Assembly: GCA_947683425.1 (NCBI GenBank)
Contig: CANTUQ010000043.1
Span: 7,759,501 to 7,823,500, forward strand
Length of the DNA stretch: 64,000 bases
Direction: 5' to 3'
Origin: Excoecaria cochinchinensis
Lineage: Eukaryota; Streptophyta; Magnoliopsida; Malpighiales; Euphorbiaceae
Position numbers and translations under genes: made by a program. The notes under the pieces are model-generated. The model was given only the letters and a program-made list of their open reading frames with translations. It ran no database searches and was not told the origin of the DNA. Shown in pieces: positions 1 through 11,432 of the stretch. Position 1 is the first letter of the stretch. Every line of letters starts with the position of its first letter.

Positions 1-1322
1 TAATGAAATTGATGAAGTCAGGCAATGTATGATTTTATTTACTTTATTATATTTTGGAATTGTGTGGCTGAGCCAATGACGTGTGATAGGATAGATATTA
101 TTTGTGTTGGCTATGAATCTCACAGATTTCAGAGTATTTCGATTTTGCACAGTGATTATTGGATTCTTGCACAGGTTTTGAATTTTCTTCATTTTGCACA
201 GGTGGCATGCAGGAATTTTGTATGGTTGTTAATTTTTCACAGTAATTATTTTATGTTTGCCATTTTTGAGATGCTTGCAATTGATTTTAAATTGCAATGA
301 GTTTTTGCACAGCATGGGGAAAATTTTTGAAAATTATCTCTGTGTACTTCATTTTCTTGCACTGAGGACAGTGCAACATTTTGAGTTTGGGGTGGAGTAC
401 CATTTCAATTTTTCAAACCAAAACCAGATTTGTTTTGTTTTATTGTCTTTTTAGTTTGTTGCATTTGAGTAGTTGTTAGTTAGTTTGCTTTGTTTGTGGC
501 GTGTTTGTGCCAAGTTTGTGTCTAAATATTTTTATGGTTGTTTCTTTTTGATTTTCCTTCGATTTAAATTTTTATTTCGTCCTAATAGTTCTCAATTGTG
601 AATGATTTTGATCTCAGGTTTAGAAATCTGTGTTTCATTCTATATTAAGTTGAGTGAGAAATAGTTATGTTTATATCTTTGTTTGTTAGACTGCATGTAA
701 ACCTTGATTATACTTTGCAATTTCTAAATTTTGAGCACTTTGGGCCTGTTTTTAAAAATTGAGAAAAATCTAGTTGCAATTAGGGGATTAGATGAAAACT
801 CACTAAGAGCACTAGAACCTTTCTGATTACCCATCGAAGCGACCTCAGATGAGACACAACTTAGAAAATGATTTAGGCAACCTTTCTTGTATAGCTACTT
901 TAAATGACTTTTCCTACCTTAATTTCATTGTCTCTTGTTAGCCCGTTGAGCCTATCAATTTAGTATGCTAAATGCGTGCTTATTTTATTGTTACACATAT
1001 TAAAACTACCTTTAGCCTTAAATAATTTTTGCCTCCCCTTAGAAGAGTGGCCACTCTAGTAAGGTTGGGTTTCTATTTTGGGTAAAAAGGAGTTTAGATT
1101 TTGTCAATTCTTGGTGTAAATTCCTGTTTGAGAATTGATTGGTGTGTGTAATGGAGAGTTGAGCCCATTTAAAGAAATGAGTTTGGGGTTGATAAAGAGG
1201 AATGTGATTTAAGTGGTTTATTGGTCTTTTAAAAATTAGAGCTCAAGTTTAGTTCTTGTTGGGATTTATAGACTAATTAAGTACTTTATTTATTGTTAAT
1301 GGCTAGTTGGTTTTTATGCTTC

Positions 1323-1460
1323 TACAAAAATAAAATAAATAAAAAATAAATAAAAAATAAAATAAAATAAATAAATAAATAAATAATAATAAAAAAAATA
1401 AAAAAAATAAAAAAATAATAATAAAGAAAAAAAAATAAAAATAAAATAAAAAAAAAATTG
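1323..1460. repeat. A-rich low-complexity tract (AAATA-like)
   Basis: About 140 bases of almost only A and T with A-rich 4-6 base units (aaata, aaaaat). It lies inside the J 3' UTR. The captured J-like copy in B has a shorter A-rich stretch near 29547-29590 at a comparable place. Confidence 0.85.
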
Positions 1461-2149
1461 AAAAAGAAGAAGCATTGTAAGTTTTTCCTAGCTAATTGGG
1501 CAAAATGTGAGTTTGGGGTACAAAATTTAGTGAGACTTGAACTAGTGCCTTGTGAAAATCGGGGTTGCATATTATGTGGCATTTGTTATTATAAGTTGAG
1601 TTTGATGATGCTAAGGTGTCTTTTAGACCAATTTTATTTTGATTATATGTGATTGAGTTGGGAATATTTATTAGTACAGTTGGGTGATTGTGGTTTTGTT
1701 TAGGTAGTGGCTATTTTTTCTCTAGTAACTTGATCTTTCTTTGTTAGCCAATTTACCTAAGCCTAACGTTACAACCAAAATGTAAGACCTCTTGATTCTT
1801 TGTTTTGTCTTGTTCTATTTAGTGGAGATGACCTTCTAGTAAGGTTTGGTACGTAAGAAGAGGCATATGGTGTTTCTTGAGCTTTGAGTGAAAAGCCATG
1901 AGTGCATTCACGCATTCGAGTTGATTCATTTTCCCAACATTGTATCTAGAAGTTTTGTTTTTAAATGATAAAAATTCTGTTTTGGCCTTTTGCACACACA
2001 CACAAAAATTGTGTAGTATGTTCTTGTGTTTATTTGTTATTTAGTGAGCATTGTTATTTGCAAACCTATTTTCTTGTCCTTTAATTGAGAATGACTCCTT
2101 ATTTTCTTTTGTTGAGATTGAGATGATTGAGAATGTGGTTCATTCAGTT

Positions 2150-2186
2150 TACTCGAGGACGAGTAAAGGTTTGAGTTTGGGGTAGT
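2150..2186 (+). other. polypurine tract region of element J
   Basis: A purine-rich stretch (gaggacgagtaaagg, then gagtttggggt) directly precedes the TGATAAG start of the J LTR, the expected place for the plus-strand primer of an LTR retrotransposon. Confidence 0.6.
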
Positions 2187-2422
2187 TGATAAGTTGCAAT
2201 TATATTAATATTTTAGATTAATTATTGGCCTAATTATATGTTTTATTTATTTAATTTTAATAATAATTAATGAGTTTTTGTATTTTTATTAATTTATAAT
2301 GTTTTTTATAAATTTAATAAGTTTTAGGATGTTTTCAGGTGTTATATTATTAATCGGAGCTAAATTGGAGGTTGTTGGGTGATTTTAGAAGAAATAAAGC
2401 AAAAGAGGCTGATTTTGCCTAA

Positions 2423-2734
2423 AGCACAGCCGTGCTTTTCATAAGCACAGCTGTGCTTTCGAGGGTGGCAGGTGCACAGGCAAAAGGCACAGCCGTGCCA
2501 CGAAGAGGAAGAGCGCGCACAGCGTGAAATTAAGCGACACAGCCGTGCAATCTCGCAAGGCACAGTTGTGTCACGCAGCAGGAGGCGCGCGCACACGGAG
2601 CTTCAACGCGCAATTATCGCCCAGGAGCACAGCTGTGCTTCAGCGAGAAGCACAGCTGTGCTTCGCCTTTTTCCGCCAGCAGTCTCGCAACCCTAGCCAA
2701 AACACAGCTGTGCTTCTCAAAGCACAGCTGTGCT
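2423..2734. repeat. Cluster of nine AGCACAGCTGTGCT-type palindromes in the J LTR
   Basis: Nine copies of a 12-14 base palindrome with a CAGCTG or CAGCCG core occur in 312 bases. The perfect form AGCACAGCTGTGCT is at 2444, 2626, 2649 and 2721, and variants are near 2423, 2486, 2536, 2559 and 2702. Spacing is irregular. The cluster ends 10 bases before a TATA box, so it sits where a promoter's upstream control region would be. CANNTG is the general E-box core bound by bHLH factors; any binding here is inference. Confidence 0.9.
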
Positions 2735-2743
2735 TTTCTCCAG

Positions 2744-2750
2744 TATAAAA
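2744..2750 (+). promoter_or_regulatory. TATA box of the J LTR
   Basis: TATAAAA just downstream of the palindrome cluster, about 560 bases into the LTR. This is a plausible U3 promoter position for transcription toward the right. Confidence 0.55.
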
Positions 2751-3306
2751 TTAAAAGAACGCCGCTGCATCCAGTGTTTTTGATTGGGAGTTATAGTTTT
2801 TAGTTTGTATTTTTTCTTATTCTTTCCTTTAGGCAGTAGACTTAGGTTTATTTTTCTTTAATTTTCGGCAACAATTTATTTTATTTTCATGTTTTATTTT
2901 TCCTTTTAAATTATGTTTAGCTTAGATTTAATTTTGAATTGCAATTTCCTTCTTAAATAATTTAGATTAATTTAGTTTAAATCTAGATTTTAGGGATTCA
3001 AGTGGATTCCAAGGTTGAAGAACAAGAACTTCAATATCTATTTTCTCTCTCATCAAGGGTGTATTCTAAACTCTAATTTTCATCTTTTATGGTTATATTC
3101 TTGATGTTAGAGTAGTTAATCATGCTTGGGAGTTCTTGAATCGTATTTGTATTTTGGATATTTGGATTTAATAAATATTTTCATGTTTTCTTTTATTCCT
3201 CTTGTTATATATTGTTTTGCAATTATAATGATGATTGGAGCTAAATCCGAAAATTATTGTTTGTACAAATGCTCTGTTCTTTTAATATTGACATTTATCT
3301 TTCCAG

Positions 3307-3520
3307 CTTAATCCAGGGATATGGTAGGTTGGTTTGTGGGTGTTGATGTTATTAGATTAAGAATAGTGAGGAATAAATAGGTTTAAGATAGCTTAATCCG
3401 GGATGGTAGGTTGTCTTAGATCTAGGATTTGGTAACCTGCACTTAAGCTAATTAATAGACTTAATCCAGGGATATGGTAGGTTTATTAATTAGAATAGCT
3501 TAATCCATGGATATGGTAGG
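3307..3520 (+). repeat. Four dispersed copies of a TTAATCC...GGTAGG motif in the J LTR
   Basis: About 20-base copies containing TTAATCC, GGGAT or GGATAT, and GGTAGG occur near 3307, 3391, 3459 and 3498, separated by unrelated AT-rich sequence. Function unknown. Confidence 0.8.
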
Positions 3521-3784
3521 CTTGGGTTCAGTTGGGTTGTCCAGAATTTCATGTTATATTGTTTTACCAATTTTCAGTTACATTTATGAGGATAGAATTT
3601 CCTAAGCATTTAATTTCATCCTTGAGTAATTTCTTGATGACCAATTTTATATTTAATTGTTAATTTATTTTCTTGCTTAGTTTAGTTTTCTCCACCAAAC
3701 AAATTGGGGACATCTCAAATTCACTCATCTATAGATATTTAACTGGACAATCCTTGTTCCCTTGGGTACGATAACTCGGGGTCC

Positions 3785-3789
3785 TAACT
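3785..3789. repeat. Target-site duplication of copia element C, left copy (TAACT)
   Basis: TAACT directly precedes the 5' LTR and recurs at 13337-13341 directly after the 3' LTR. Five bases is the normal duplication for Ty1/copia integration. Confidence 0.95.
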
Positions 3790-5692
3790 TGTTAGTGTAA
3801 GCCCTAGCCCCAATACATTGTAATAAAACACTTTAGTTAATAAATGAGGCATTTGTTTTATCCATTGTATTCCTGTGCATGTCAATTGATAGAACTATCC
3901 AAGAATGTTGTTTCAGTTTAAGTTATCATGTGTGAGGCACATGGTTGTAAGACCTTGAAACAAATGAGACTTCATTCTAAATATCCCTAGTCAGTCATTG
4001 TTATGGGAATAACAAATGAATTAAGACTAGTATGCTCTCTCTGATTAGTTGAGTTCTGTCTTACGGATCATAAGGACAAAAGTGTCAATCAGAGATCATA
4101 GATACATGTTTGTAACATGGTATTTGGATACGATCCACACATGAGAACACTACATGGTACAAGTCATAAGTGTTCCTCATATGCAAGTTTTGTATCGGAG
4201 TTCTTAGACCTAAAATCTCTATGAAACTCTTTATGAATTACTGTGTACTTTGACATACACCTAACGTGCTCGTAACTGAGTGACAAGTATGGGTATGCTT
4301 GGGTATGCATTGATTCATGTTAGAGAGCATGAGAGAAGTGAAGGGATTACCCCTCTCTATAAGAGAGAAAATATCATCGGCCACTTGATCAGTGAACTGA
4401 GAAGTGTATGGCCATACCGAGATGTAATAATGTGCAATCATTATTTATCTGAGAAGTTCAGTGTCACTGGAATATCAAGAAAGGAATTAACTTACACATG
4501 AGGATGACTTGTTCCATGCCTTATGTTAATTCTGATATTTATGGGTAAGGGAATATATAAAATTGCATTAGGTCACTAAATGCCAATTGCATTTTCATTT
4601 AATTTGGAATGCTATAATATCTTGCTAGAGAATATATATAGCCTTTGAATTAATTTTTAATTCATTGCCAATATTAAATGGACCTATAGGATCGCACACA
4701 AAGCATTGGGCTTAAAATACTTGAATAAAGTATTGAGCATTAATTTAGGCTTTTAATTTAAGTCAAATTAATGTATATGTAATGGGTATTTAATTGCTAA
4801 TGGACCTTGGTCCATGAGAGAGGAAATTCGGCCCACATAGGTTTAATTTCAATTAATTAATTATGTTGTATTAATTAATTTAATTGAGTATTAAATCCTA
4901 AGATATTTAAGTCAAACTAAATCACTTAATAATGGGATGACCTAGCCGAAATTCCAAAGGATATATACCATGGGAATTTCAGCACATGTTAAATGGTAAG
5001 TGATTAGTTTGATTAATACATCTTAAGGTTTTATTTCAAATCAATTTGAATTTTAAATTCAAAAGGGATTGAGCTAATATTTACTACTGATCTTTAGGAA
5101 GTGTTTAAGGTTGAATTAACTATCTCAAGGTAGGAAAATTCGGATTAAAGACTTGCCATAAGGAGGGGTATATATTAGATAAGAATAAAACCCTAAGAGA
5201 GAAGAAAAAGAGTGGTGGCTAGGTTTTGCGTGAAACATCTCTCTCTCTCTCATTTTTTTTTCTTCTTGGCCGAAATACACAAGGAGAAGGATTCTTCCTT
5301 GCTTGCTTGTGACTTTGAGCATTGATTACACATAGTAGAAGGACAAGATCAAGTCTTGTGGCTTCAAACTAATTCCATTACACAATACATATTTAGTAAG
5401 CTAGCACTTTCGGTTTTGAGCCGTCTTTGCGAGTGTGTGTGTGAGAATAGAGAGGAGTGGCGAAAAAGGCTGTTCCTTGGCATTGGTGGTGAACATCTAA
5501 GGTGGACAAGATCATCTAAATTGCTGGTCATCATCAAATTCAATTTGAAAGGCATCTAAAGTTGTAAGTTATTAAAACCCTAAAATTGCATGTTTCCGAT
5601 TCTTGTCATGGAATTGTTTGGCATGTATGATCAAATTTTTTTTTGTTTTCCGCTGCGTGATCATCATACACATACCATGACATATTCCATCA
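3790..5692 (+). repeat. 5' LTR of copia element C
   Basis: 1903 bp, starting TGTTAGTG and ending TTCCATCA, followed by a tRNA-Met-type primer-binding site. It matches 11433-13336 almost base for base. A TATATATTA box lies at 5169, and a CT-rich run near 5240. Confidence 0.97.
5169..5177 (+). promoter_or_regulatory. Probable TATA box of the C LTR
   Basis: TATATATTA about 1.38 kb into the 5' LTR, upstream of an A-rich and CT-rich stretch. The same site is at 12812-12820 in the 3' LTR. It is the best TATA candidate seen; the transcription start is not known. Confidence 0.5.
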
Positions 5693-5693
5693 G

Positions 5694-5706
5694 TGGTATC
5701 AGAGCC
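5694..5706 (+). other. Primer-binding site of C (initiator tRNA-Met type)
   Basis: TGGTATCAGAGCC begins two bases after the 5' LTR. This is the standard plant sequence complementary to the 3' end of initiator tRNA-Met. Confidence 0.95.
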
Positions 5707-7455
5707 TAAACATGCTTATTTTAGTGCTTTAGGTGCATGAAATAATTAATTAAAAATCGTTACTTTTAATACATGCAATGCTGAAATTTTATGTTTTGAG
5801 TTTTTTGCATTGTTTTGGTGTAAAAACGATTTTAATTGATTAGATAGGTATTATAATTAATATGACATGTTAATATACTGTCCTTAGGTTGTTTAGGGGC
5901 TGTTAATGGTCAGATTTAATTATGTATACCTGATGGTACATGTTAATGTTAAAACTAGGTGCATTAAGGCATGTTAATTGAAATTTTAACAACTAGTTTT
6001 ATATATTAAATGTAAAATTGGTTTTGGCATGTTTGTAAGTGTTTTTAAAATATTAAATATCAGGTCTGGACATTATTTAAATATGGTTTTAATTCTGGTC
6101 CATGACAAATTAATTGATTAATTTTAAAATCACTTAAAACATGACTAGTTTGTGTTTGTTACATGTTTAATCAACATTGTTTTGTTTTGATTTGATTAAA
6201 ATGGTAAAAACACATTTAGATCAGATTGGTACAGAATGTTAAATCAATATTTATGACCTTATTTAGATTATTAAATGACTCATAAAATTGATTTAAGTGT
6301 TTGTGCATTTTTGGCATCACATAAGCATTAAACAACTAGTTTTTGTTGTTTGTTTGTTTTTATATGCATGCCATGTTTTATATATATGTTCTTCATGATT
6401 TTATTTTTAATTCATGTCGGTACATATTATATGAATTTTTAATGTTTATGGGCAGTATGACATATTATTAAAATGGCAAAATTGGAAATTATACTAGAGT
6501 TGATTTATAGCACAAATCTAACTAGTTTGTGTTTTGGGCTTTTAAGAGAACTTATTCAATAAGAGGATTTAGTCCATTGGGCCTCGGCCCAGGCCCATCA
6601 TAGGGTCATCTCTTAAAGGTTCAAGTACACAATTTCCATTAATGGGCTTGGCTAATTTAATTAAAATTGGACTTTGTTTGATCCATGAATGTTATGTATA
6701 TTAATTTGCTTGTTTGGTGTGATAAATGGATATGCATGGTGCATTCATGGGCCCTGGGTTTTTGTAATTAATTATGGCCTGCGAGCCATTATGTATTATT
6801 GTAAAAGTTTCATTTATTTCTTATAATAGAATTTACTTGAAGACTTTGTAAATCAAGATGAAGCCCAACTAAGAAGATTCTTGTGTAATAGTATAGAATC
6901 TTAGTTGTAGGTTTTATGGGCCCATGTTTGTCACGCTTTACTTTATGCAATTATTTATATATGCATGCTATGAATGGATGACAAAGCGTATGCCATGTAA
7001 GCCGTAATAAAATGAATCCCTAAAATAGTAAGTCATAAAGTTGCCTTCCTAATTCGAAACATGTCAAGGCATCGATCATCGGTAACGTAGACTAGGAGTC
7101 CTAGATGCGCCCGATTATCTTTGTGAGGCATGAGTTGTGAATGTAGGTTGGACTTAACATGGAAAGGGATGCCCGGACCTAGGCAACTAATAAATGGGTT
7201 TGTGCTATAACATCTTAAGATGTTAGCCCATTTGATCCAAGAGTCATGTACGAATCATGATTGGAGTTATCCTACCTAAGTAACTTAACTTGTTAGGTGT
7301 ACAAGCTCAGCTTGACTAATAAGGTTGTTGTGAAAAGTGGATCTTGGCCCACATTAAATCACTAACGCGAATTATTTAAAGGGATATTAATTCGGTTTGT
7401 GGGATTATTAATAAGACCTCATTTAATCTTGCTAAATTTTATTGTAGATTGAAAA
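5707..7455 (+). other. Untranslated leader of copia element C
   Basis: About 1.75 kb between the primer-binding site and the polyprotein ATG, AT-rich and without a useful open frame. It is long for a copia leader. It should hold packaging signals, but I can point to none. Confidence 0.8.
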
Positions 7456-10400
7456 ATGGCATCTTCAAACAACAATTTCTCATTGCGATCGGTCCTTGAA
7501 AAGGACAAATTGAATGGCACCAATTTCATAGACTGGTCTCGAAACTTAAGGATAGTTCTTAAGCAAGAGAAAAAGTCGTATGTTTTGGATGCACCCTTGC
7601 CTCAAGAACCTGCAAGGAACGCCTCTGCGGTTCAAAGTGAAACTTTTGAGACCAAGAAGAGCGACTCCAATGATGTGACCTGTTTGATGCTAGCCACTAT
7701 GGTGCCTGACTTGCAAAAGCAATTTATGGACCAAGAGGCGTATGCGATCATGGTGCACTTAAAGGAAATGTTCCAAGAGCAAGCTCGTCACGAGAGGTTT
7801 GTGACAACTAAGGCCTTAATTTCCTGTAAGATGGCTGCAGGTACTCCTGTTAGTACACATGTACTCAAGATGAAAGGGTATCTTGATACTCTTGAGAAGC
7901 TTGAGGTACAAGTACCAAAGGAATTGGCTACTGACTTGATTTTAGGATCATTGGCTGATGATTATGATCCATTTGTAATGAATTATAACATGCATGCGAT
8001 GAACAAGTCAGTTACTGAGCTTCATGGGATGCTTAAGAATGCTGAAGAAAACATTCGAAAGACTAATCCCATACTGATGGTTCAAGGGGGCATTAAGAAG
8101 GGACCGGCTAAGGGAAAAGGAAAGGGAAAGGCAAAACCCAAGAATGACCTGGCTCGGTTCAAGTCAAATGGGAGCGCACCTCAGGCCCAATCCAAGCCCA
8201 AGGCGCAAAAGCCCAAGGAGAGTGAGAGCACTTGCTTCCATTGCAACAAAATAGGGCATTGGAAGAAGAATTGCGCTCTCTTCAAGGAAGAACAAAAAAA
8301 GAATGGAGCCAAGGCGTCCAGTTCAGGTATTTTTGTTGTTGAAATTAACCTTTCTATTTCGACCACTTGGGTACTAGATACCGGTTGTGGTTCTCACATT
8401 TGTTCAAATGTGCAGGGGCTAAGAAATAGGAGATTACTTGGGAAGAATGAAGTGGACCTCCGTGTGGGGAATGGAGCACGAGTTGCTGCCATGGAGATAG
8501 GCGACTATCAACTCACTTTACCTTCAGGACTTTGTTTAATTCTGAAAAATTGTTATTATGTGCCTGCTATGAGCAGAAACATTATTTCAGTTTCATTATT
8601 GGATTTGGATGAATTTGATTTTGTTATTAAAAATGGCAATGCTCATATTCGTCGCCAAGGCATTTCATATGGCAATGCCATGTTGCAAAATGGCCTTTAT
8701 ATCCTTGATCTATCAAACAAAGAGTCCATATACAACATTAATACAAAGAGGGTTAAATCAAATGAGTTAAACCCTACTTACTTCTGGCATTGTCGTTTAG
8801 GACATGCAAACGAAAAATGCATTTCAAGACTCCACAAAACTGGAGTACTTGGGTCATTCGACTTAGAGTCTTATGATACATGCGAGCCATGTTTGCATGG
8901 AAAAATGACAAAAAGTCCTTTTAATAAGAAAGGTGAGAGGACTAATGGCTTATTGGAGCTAATACATACCGATGTATGTGGACCATTAAGTACACAAGCC
9001 AGAGGTGGTTTTAGCTACTTCGTGACATTCACAGATGACTTCAGTAGATATGGCTATGTCTATCTAATGAAGCATAAATCTGAAACTTTTGAGAAATTCA
9101 AAGTGTTTAAAAACGAAGTAGAAAACCAACTTGGCAAAAGTATAAAAGCCATTCGGTCAGATCGAGGTGGCGAATATTTAAGCCAAGAGTTTGACTGTCA
9201 TCTAAAGGAGTGTGGTATTATATCACAGCTCACTCCTCCTGGAACACCACAATGGAATGGTGTGTCCGAAAGGAGAAATCGAACTCTATTGGACATGGTT
9301 CGATCTATGATGAGTCAAGCAAATCTTCCTGTCTCTTTTTGGGGCTATGCATTAGAAACTGCTGCGTTTCTACTAAACCGTATTCCAACTAAAGCAGTTG
9401 AAAAGACACCATACAAGGTATGGACTGGGAAAGAACCCAATATGTCATTTCTCAGGATTTGGGGCTGTGAATCACATGTTAAGAAATTAACATCTGACAA
9501 ACTAGAGTCCAAATCCACTGTCTGCTTATTTGTGGGTTATCCCAAAGAAACAAAGGGATACTACTTTTACTCACAAACCGAGAACAAAGTATTTGTTGCT
9601 CGTAAGGCTGTTTTCTTGGAAAAGGAGTTCCTTCTCAAGAAAGACAGTGGGAGTAAAGTAGAACTTGGAGAAATTCAAACGCCACAAACTCCTATACAGG
9701 ATGAGTTGGAAATGGGATCAAGTTCACAACCAATTGTGGAACAAGAACCCATTGCACAAGTACCTAGAAGGTCCGGTAGGGTACGTCAGGAGATTGAGAG
9801 ATATGGTTTTCTAATCACTGACAGTGACACTATTGAGTTAGTAGATCGTGAGGATCCTACTACCTACCGAGAAGCTATTGAAAGCCCAGACTCGAAAAAT
9901 TGGCTTGAAGCCATGAAATCCGAGATGCAATCAATGTACGATAACCAGGTTTGGACCTTGGTTGATCCACCACAAGGTGCTAAAGTAATTGAATGCAAGT
10001 GGCTATTTAAACTCAAAGCTGATAAGACCTACAAAGGTAGACTAGTAGCGAAAGGTTTTCGACAAACACATGGTGTAGACTATGATGAAACCTTTTCGCC
10101 TGTAGTCATGCTCAAGTCCATTAGGATCTTGCTTGCCATAGCTGCATATCATGATTATGAGATATGGCAAATGGATGTCAAAACTGCTTTCCTCAATGGA
10201 AATTTACTAGAGGAGGTGTTTATGACACAGCCTGAAGGTTTTGTCAATCCCAAGCATCCTAAGAAGGTTTGCAAGCTTCAGAAATCCATTTATGGATTAA
10301 AGCAAGCATCCCGAAGTTGGAATCTTCGTTTTGATGAGGCAGTCAAAGAATTTGACTTCGTCAAGAACGAAGATGAGCCTTGTGTATACAAGAAGGTTAG

Positions 10401-11385
10401 TGGGAGCATAGTAGTATTTCTGGTCCTATATGTGGACGACATCCTTCTCATTGGGAATGACATTCCAACATTGCAAAAGGTTAAGCAATGGTTGGGGAAA
10501 TGTTTCTCAATGAAAGACTTAGGTGAAGCTGAGACAATACTTGGCATTCGGATCTACAGAGATAGATCGAATCGGCTATTGGGACTAAGTCAAGAAAAGT
10601 ACATAGACAAGGTACTAAAGCGTTTTAGTATGGGAGACTCAAAGAAAGGGTACATACCTTTGGCTTTGGGAGTTCCTTTAACTAAAGAACAGTGCCCTAA
10701 AACCAAAGAGGAAAGGGACAACATGAGTAGAATCCCATATGCATCTGCTATTGGATCTATTATGTACGCTATGTTATGTACTAGGTTGGATGTTGCTCAT
10801 GCACTGAGTATAACCAGTAGGTTTCAGCAAGACCCTGGTGAAAAGCACTGGTCTGCTGTAAAAGGGATTCTTAAGTACCTACGAAGGACTAAGGATCACT
10901 TCTTGGTGTATGGTGGTCAGGAAGAGCTCGTCATACAAGGCTATGCCGATGCTGCTTTTCAAACCAGCACTCAGGACTCAAGATCGCAATCTGGATTCGT
11001 TTTTGTTTTAAACGGTGCTGCTGTCAGCTGGAGAAGCTCAAAGCAAGAGACCGTTGCCGACTCAACTACAGAATCTGAGTATATTGCAGCAAGTGAGGCT
11101 GCAAAAGAGGCTGTTTGGATTAGAAATTTCATTTCTGGATTAGGAGTGGTCCCAAGCATCCTAGATCCATTAGAAATTTTTTGTGACAACAACGGGGCCA
11201 TTGCACAGGCCAAGGAGCCCCGGTCACATCAGAAATCCAAACACATACTCAGGAGGTACCACCTGATCAGAGAAATCATTGATCGTGGGGACGTCAAGGT
11301 CAGCAAGATAGCAAGTGAAGACAATGTAGCAGATCCTTTGACGAAACAGTTGCGCCCAAATCTGCACGAAGCTCATTTGAGATAA
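7456..11385 (+). CDS. Copia gag-pol polyprotein (gag, protease, integrase, reverse transcriptase, RNase H)
   Basis: An unbroken frame of 1309 residues, the usual size for a single-frame copia polyprotein. The first ~210 residues are a gag domain of the plant copia kind, followed by a Lys/Pro-rich linker and a CCHC zinc knuckle (CFHCNKIGHWKKNC, residues 260-273). Aspartic protease is marked by DTG at 308-310. Integrase has the HHCC zinc site (H445, H450, C476, C479) and catalytic D506, D569 and E605 with 35 residues between the last two. Reverse transcriptase has YVDD at 992-995. RNase H contains D1165 (YADAAF), the TESEY motif and CDNNGA, and the protein ends soon after a DPLTK motif typical of copia C-termini. 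The start codon is the first ATG in frame after the leader. The product would be cut by its own protease and assembled into cytoplasmic particles that copy the element's RNA. No missing key residue was seen. Confidence 0.97.
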   Translation: MASSNNNFSLRSVLEKDKLNGTNFIDWSRNLRIVLKQEKKSYVLDAPLPQEPARNASAVQSETFETKKSDSNDVTCLMLATMVPDLQKQFMDQEAYAIMVHLKEMFQEQARHERFVTTKALISCKMAAGTPVSTHVLKMKGYLDTLEKLEVQVPKELATDLILGSLADDYDPFVMNYNMHAMNKSVTELHGMLKNAEENIRKTNPILMVQGGIKKGPAKGKGKGKAKPKNDLARFKSNGSAPQAQSKPKAQKPKESESTCFHCNKIGHWKKNCALFKEEQKKNGAKASSSGIFVVEINLSISTTWVLDTGCGSHICSNVQGLRNRRLLGKNEVDLRVGNGARVAAMEIGDYQLTLPSGLCLILKNCYYVPAMSRNIISVSLLDLDEFDFVIKNGNAHIRRQGISYGNAMLQNGLYILDLSNKESIYNINTKRVKSNELNPTYFWHCRLGHANEKCISRLHKTGVLGSFDLESYDTCEPCLHGKMTKSPFNKKGERTNGLLELIHTDVCGPLSTQARGGFSYFVTFTDDFSRYGYVYLMKHKSETFEKFKVFKNEVENQLGKSIKAIRSDRGGEYLSQEFDCHLKECGIISQLTPPGTPQWNGVSERRNRTLLDMVRSMMSQANLPVSFWGYALETAAFLLNRIPTKAVEKTPYKVWTGKEPNMSFLRIWGCESHVKKLTSDKLESKSTVCLFVGYPKETKGYYFYSQTENKVFVARKAVFLEKEFLLKKDSGSKVELGEIQTPQTPIQDELEMGSSSQPIVEQEPIAQVPRRSGRVRQEIERYGFLITDSDTIELVDREDPTTYREAIESPDSKNWLEAMKSEMQSMYDNQVWTLVDPPQGAKVIECKWLFKLKADKTYKGRLVAKGFRQTHGVDYDETFSPVVMLKSIRILLAIAAYHDYEIWQMDVKTAFLNGNLLEEVFMTQPEGFVNPKHPKKVCKLQKSIYGLKQASRSWNLRFDEAVKEFDFVKNEDEPCVYKKVSGSIVVFLVLYVDDILLIGNDIPTLQKVKQWLGKCFSMKDLGEAETILGIRIYRDRSNRLLGLSQEKYIDKVLKRFSMGDSKKGYIPLALGVPLTKEQCPKTKEERDNMSRIPYASAIGSIMYAMLCTRLDVAHALSITSRFQQDPGEKHWSAVKGILKYLRRTKDHFLVYGGQEELVIQGYADAAFQTSTQDSRSQSGFVFVLNGAAVSWRSSKQETVADSTTESEYIAASEAAKEAVWIRNFISGLGVVPSILDPLEIFCDNNGAIAQAKEPRSHQKSKHILRRYHLIREIIDRGDVKVSKIASEDNVADPLTKQLRPNLHEAHLR

Positions 11386-11420
11386 TTCGGTCTTAGGGCT
11401 ATGCCCAATTGGGACTAGTG

Positions 11421-11432
11421 CTAGTGGGAGAT
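11421..11432 (+). other. Polypurine tract of C
   Basis: The purine-rich gtgggagat ends exactly at the 3' LTR start, as expected for the plus-strand primer. Confidence 0.8.

Larger units (their letters stand above)
1..2186 (+). mobile_element. Ty3/gypsy element J, 3' untranslated internal region (left-truncated by window)
   Basis: This AT-rich stretch has no convincing coding sequence and ends in a polypurine-like tract followed by an LTR start at 2187, so I read it as the 3' untranslated part of a gypsy element whose gag-pol lies outside the window. The phrases 'gagtttggggt' and 'ctcgaggacgag' near its end are of the kind found before the 3' LTR of Athila/Tat-type plant gypsy elements; that lineage call is inference. 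A diverged copy of roughly 590-2195 is found inside element B at about 28722-30240, which shows that it is a repeat-family sequence and not a unique host spacer. Short open frames here are low-complexity and were not called. Confidence 0.65.
2187..3789 (+). mobile_element. Element J 3' LTR, first part (split by copia element C)
   Basis: The LTR begins TGATAAG after the polypurine region and is broken at 3789 by element C; it resumes at 13342 and appears to end in GTCA at 13392. Without C and one TSD copy it is about 1.65 kb, a common length for Athila/Tat-type LTRs. It contains a cluster of palindromes, then a TATA box, then four copies of a TTAATCC...GGTAGG motif. The other LTR and most of the element lie left of the window. 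The 5' boundary is well supported by the polypurine tract. The 3' boundary rests on the TG...CA rule and on gag-like sequence starting right after it. Confidence 0.7.

Noticed and set aside
4238..5559. Small frames repeated in both copia LTRs (67, 73, 65, 67 residues)
   Set aside because: Identical in both LTRs only because the LTRs are identical; no domain, and both strands are open.
5694..5706. Possible tRNA-Met gene fragment
   Set aside because: Only the tRNA 3' complement is present, directly after an LTR; it is a primer-binding site.
10290..11213. Minus-strand frames of 80-85 residues inside the copia polyprotein
   Set aside because: Antisense shadows of a well-supported coding sequence.
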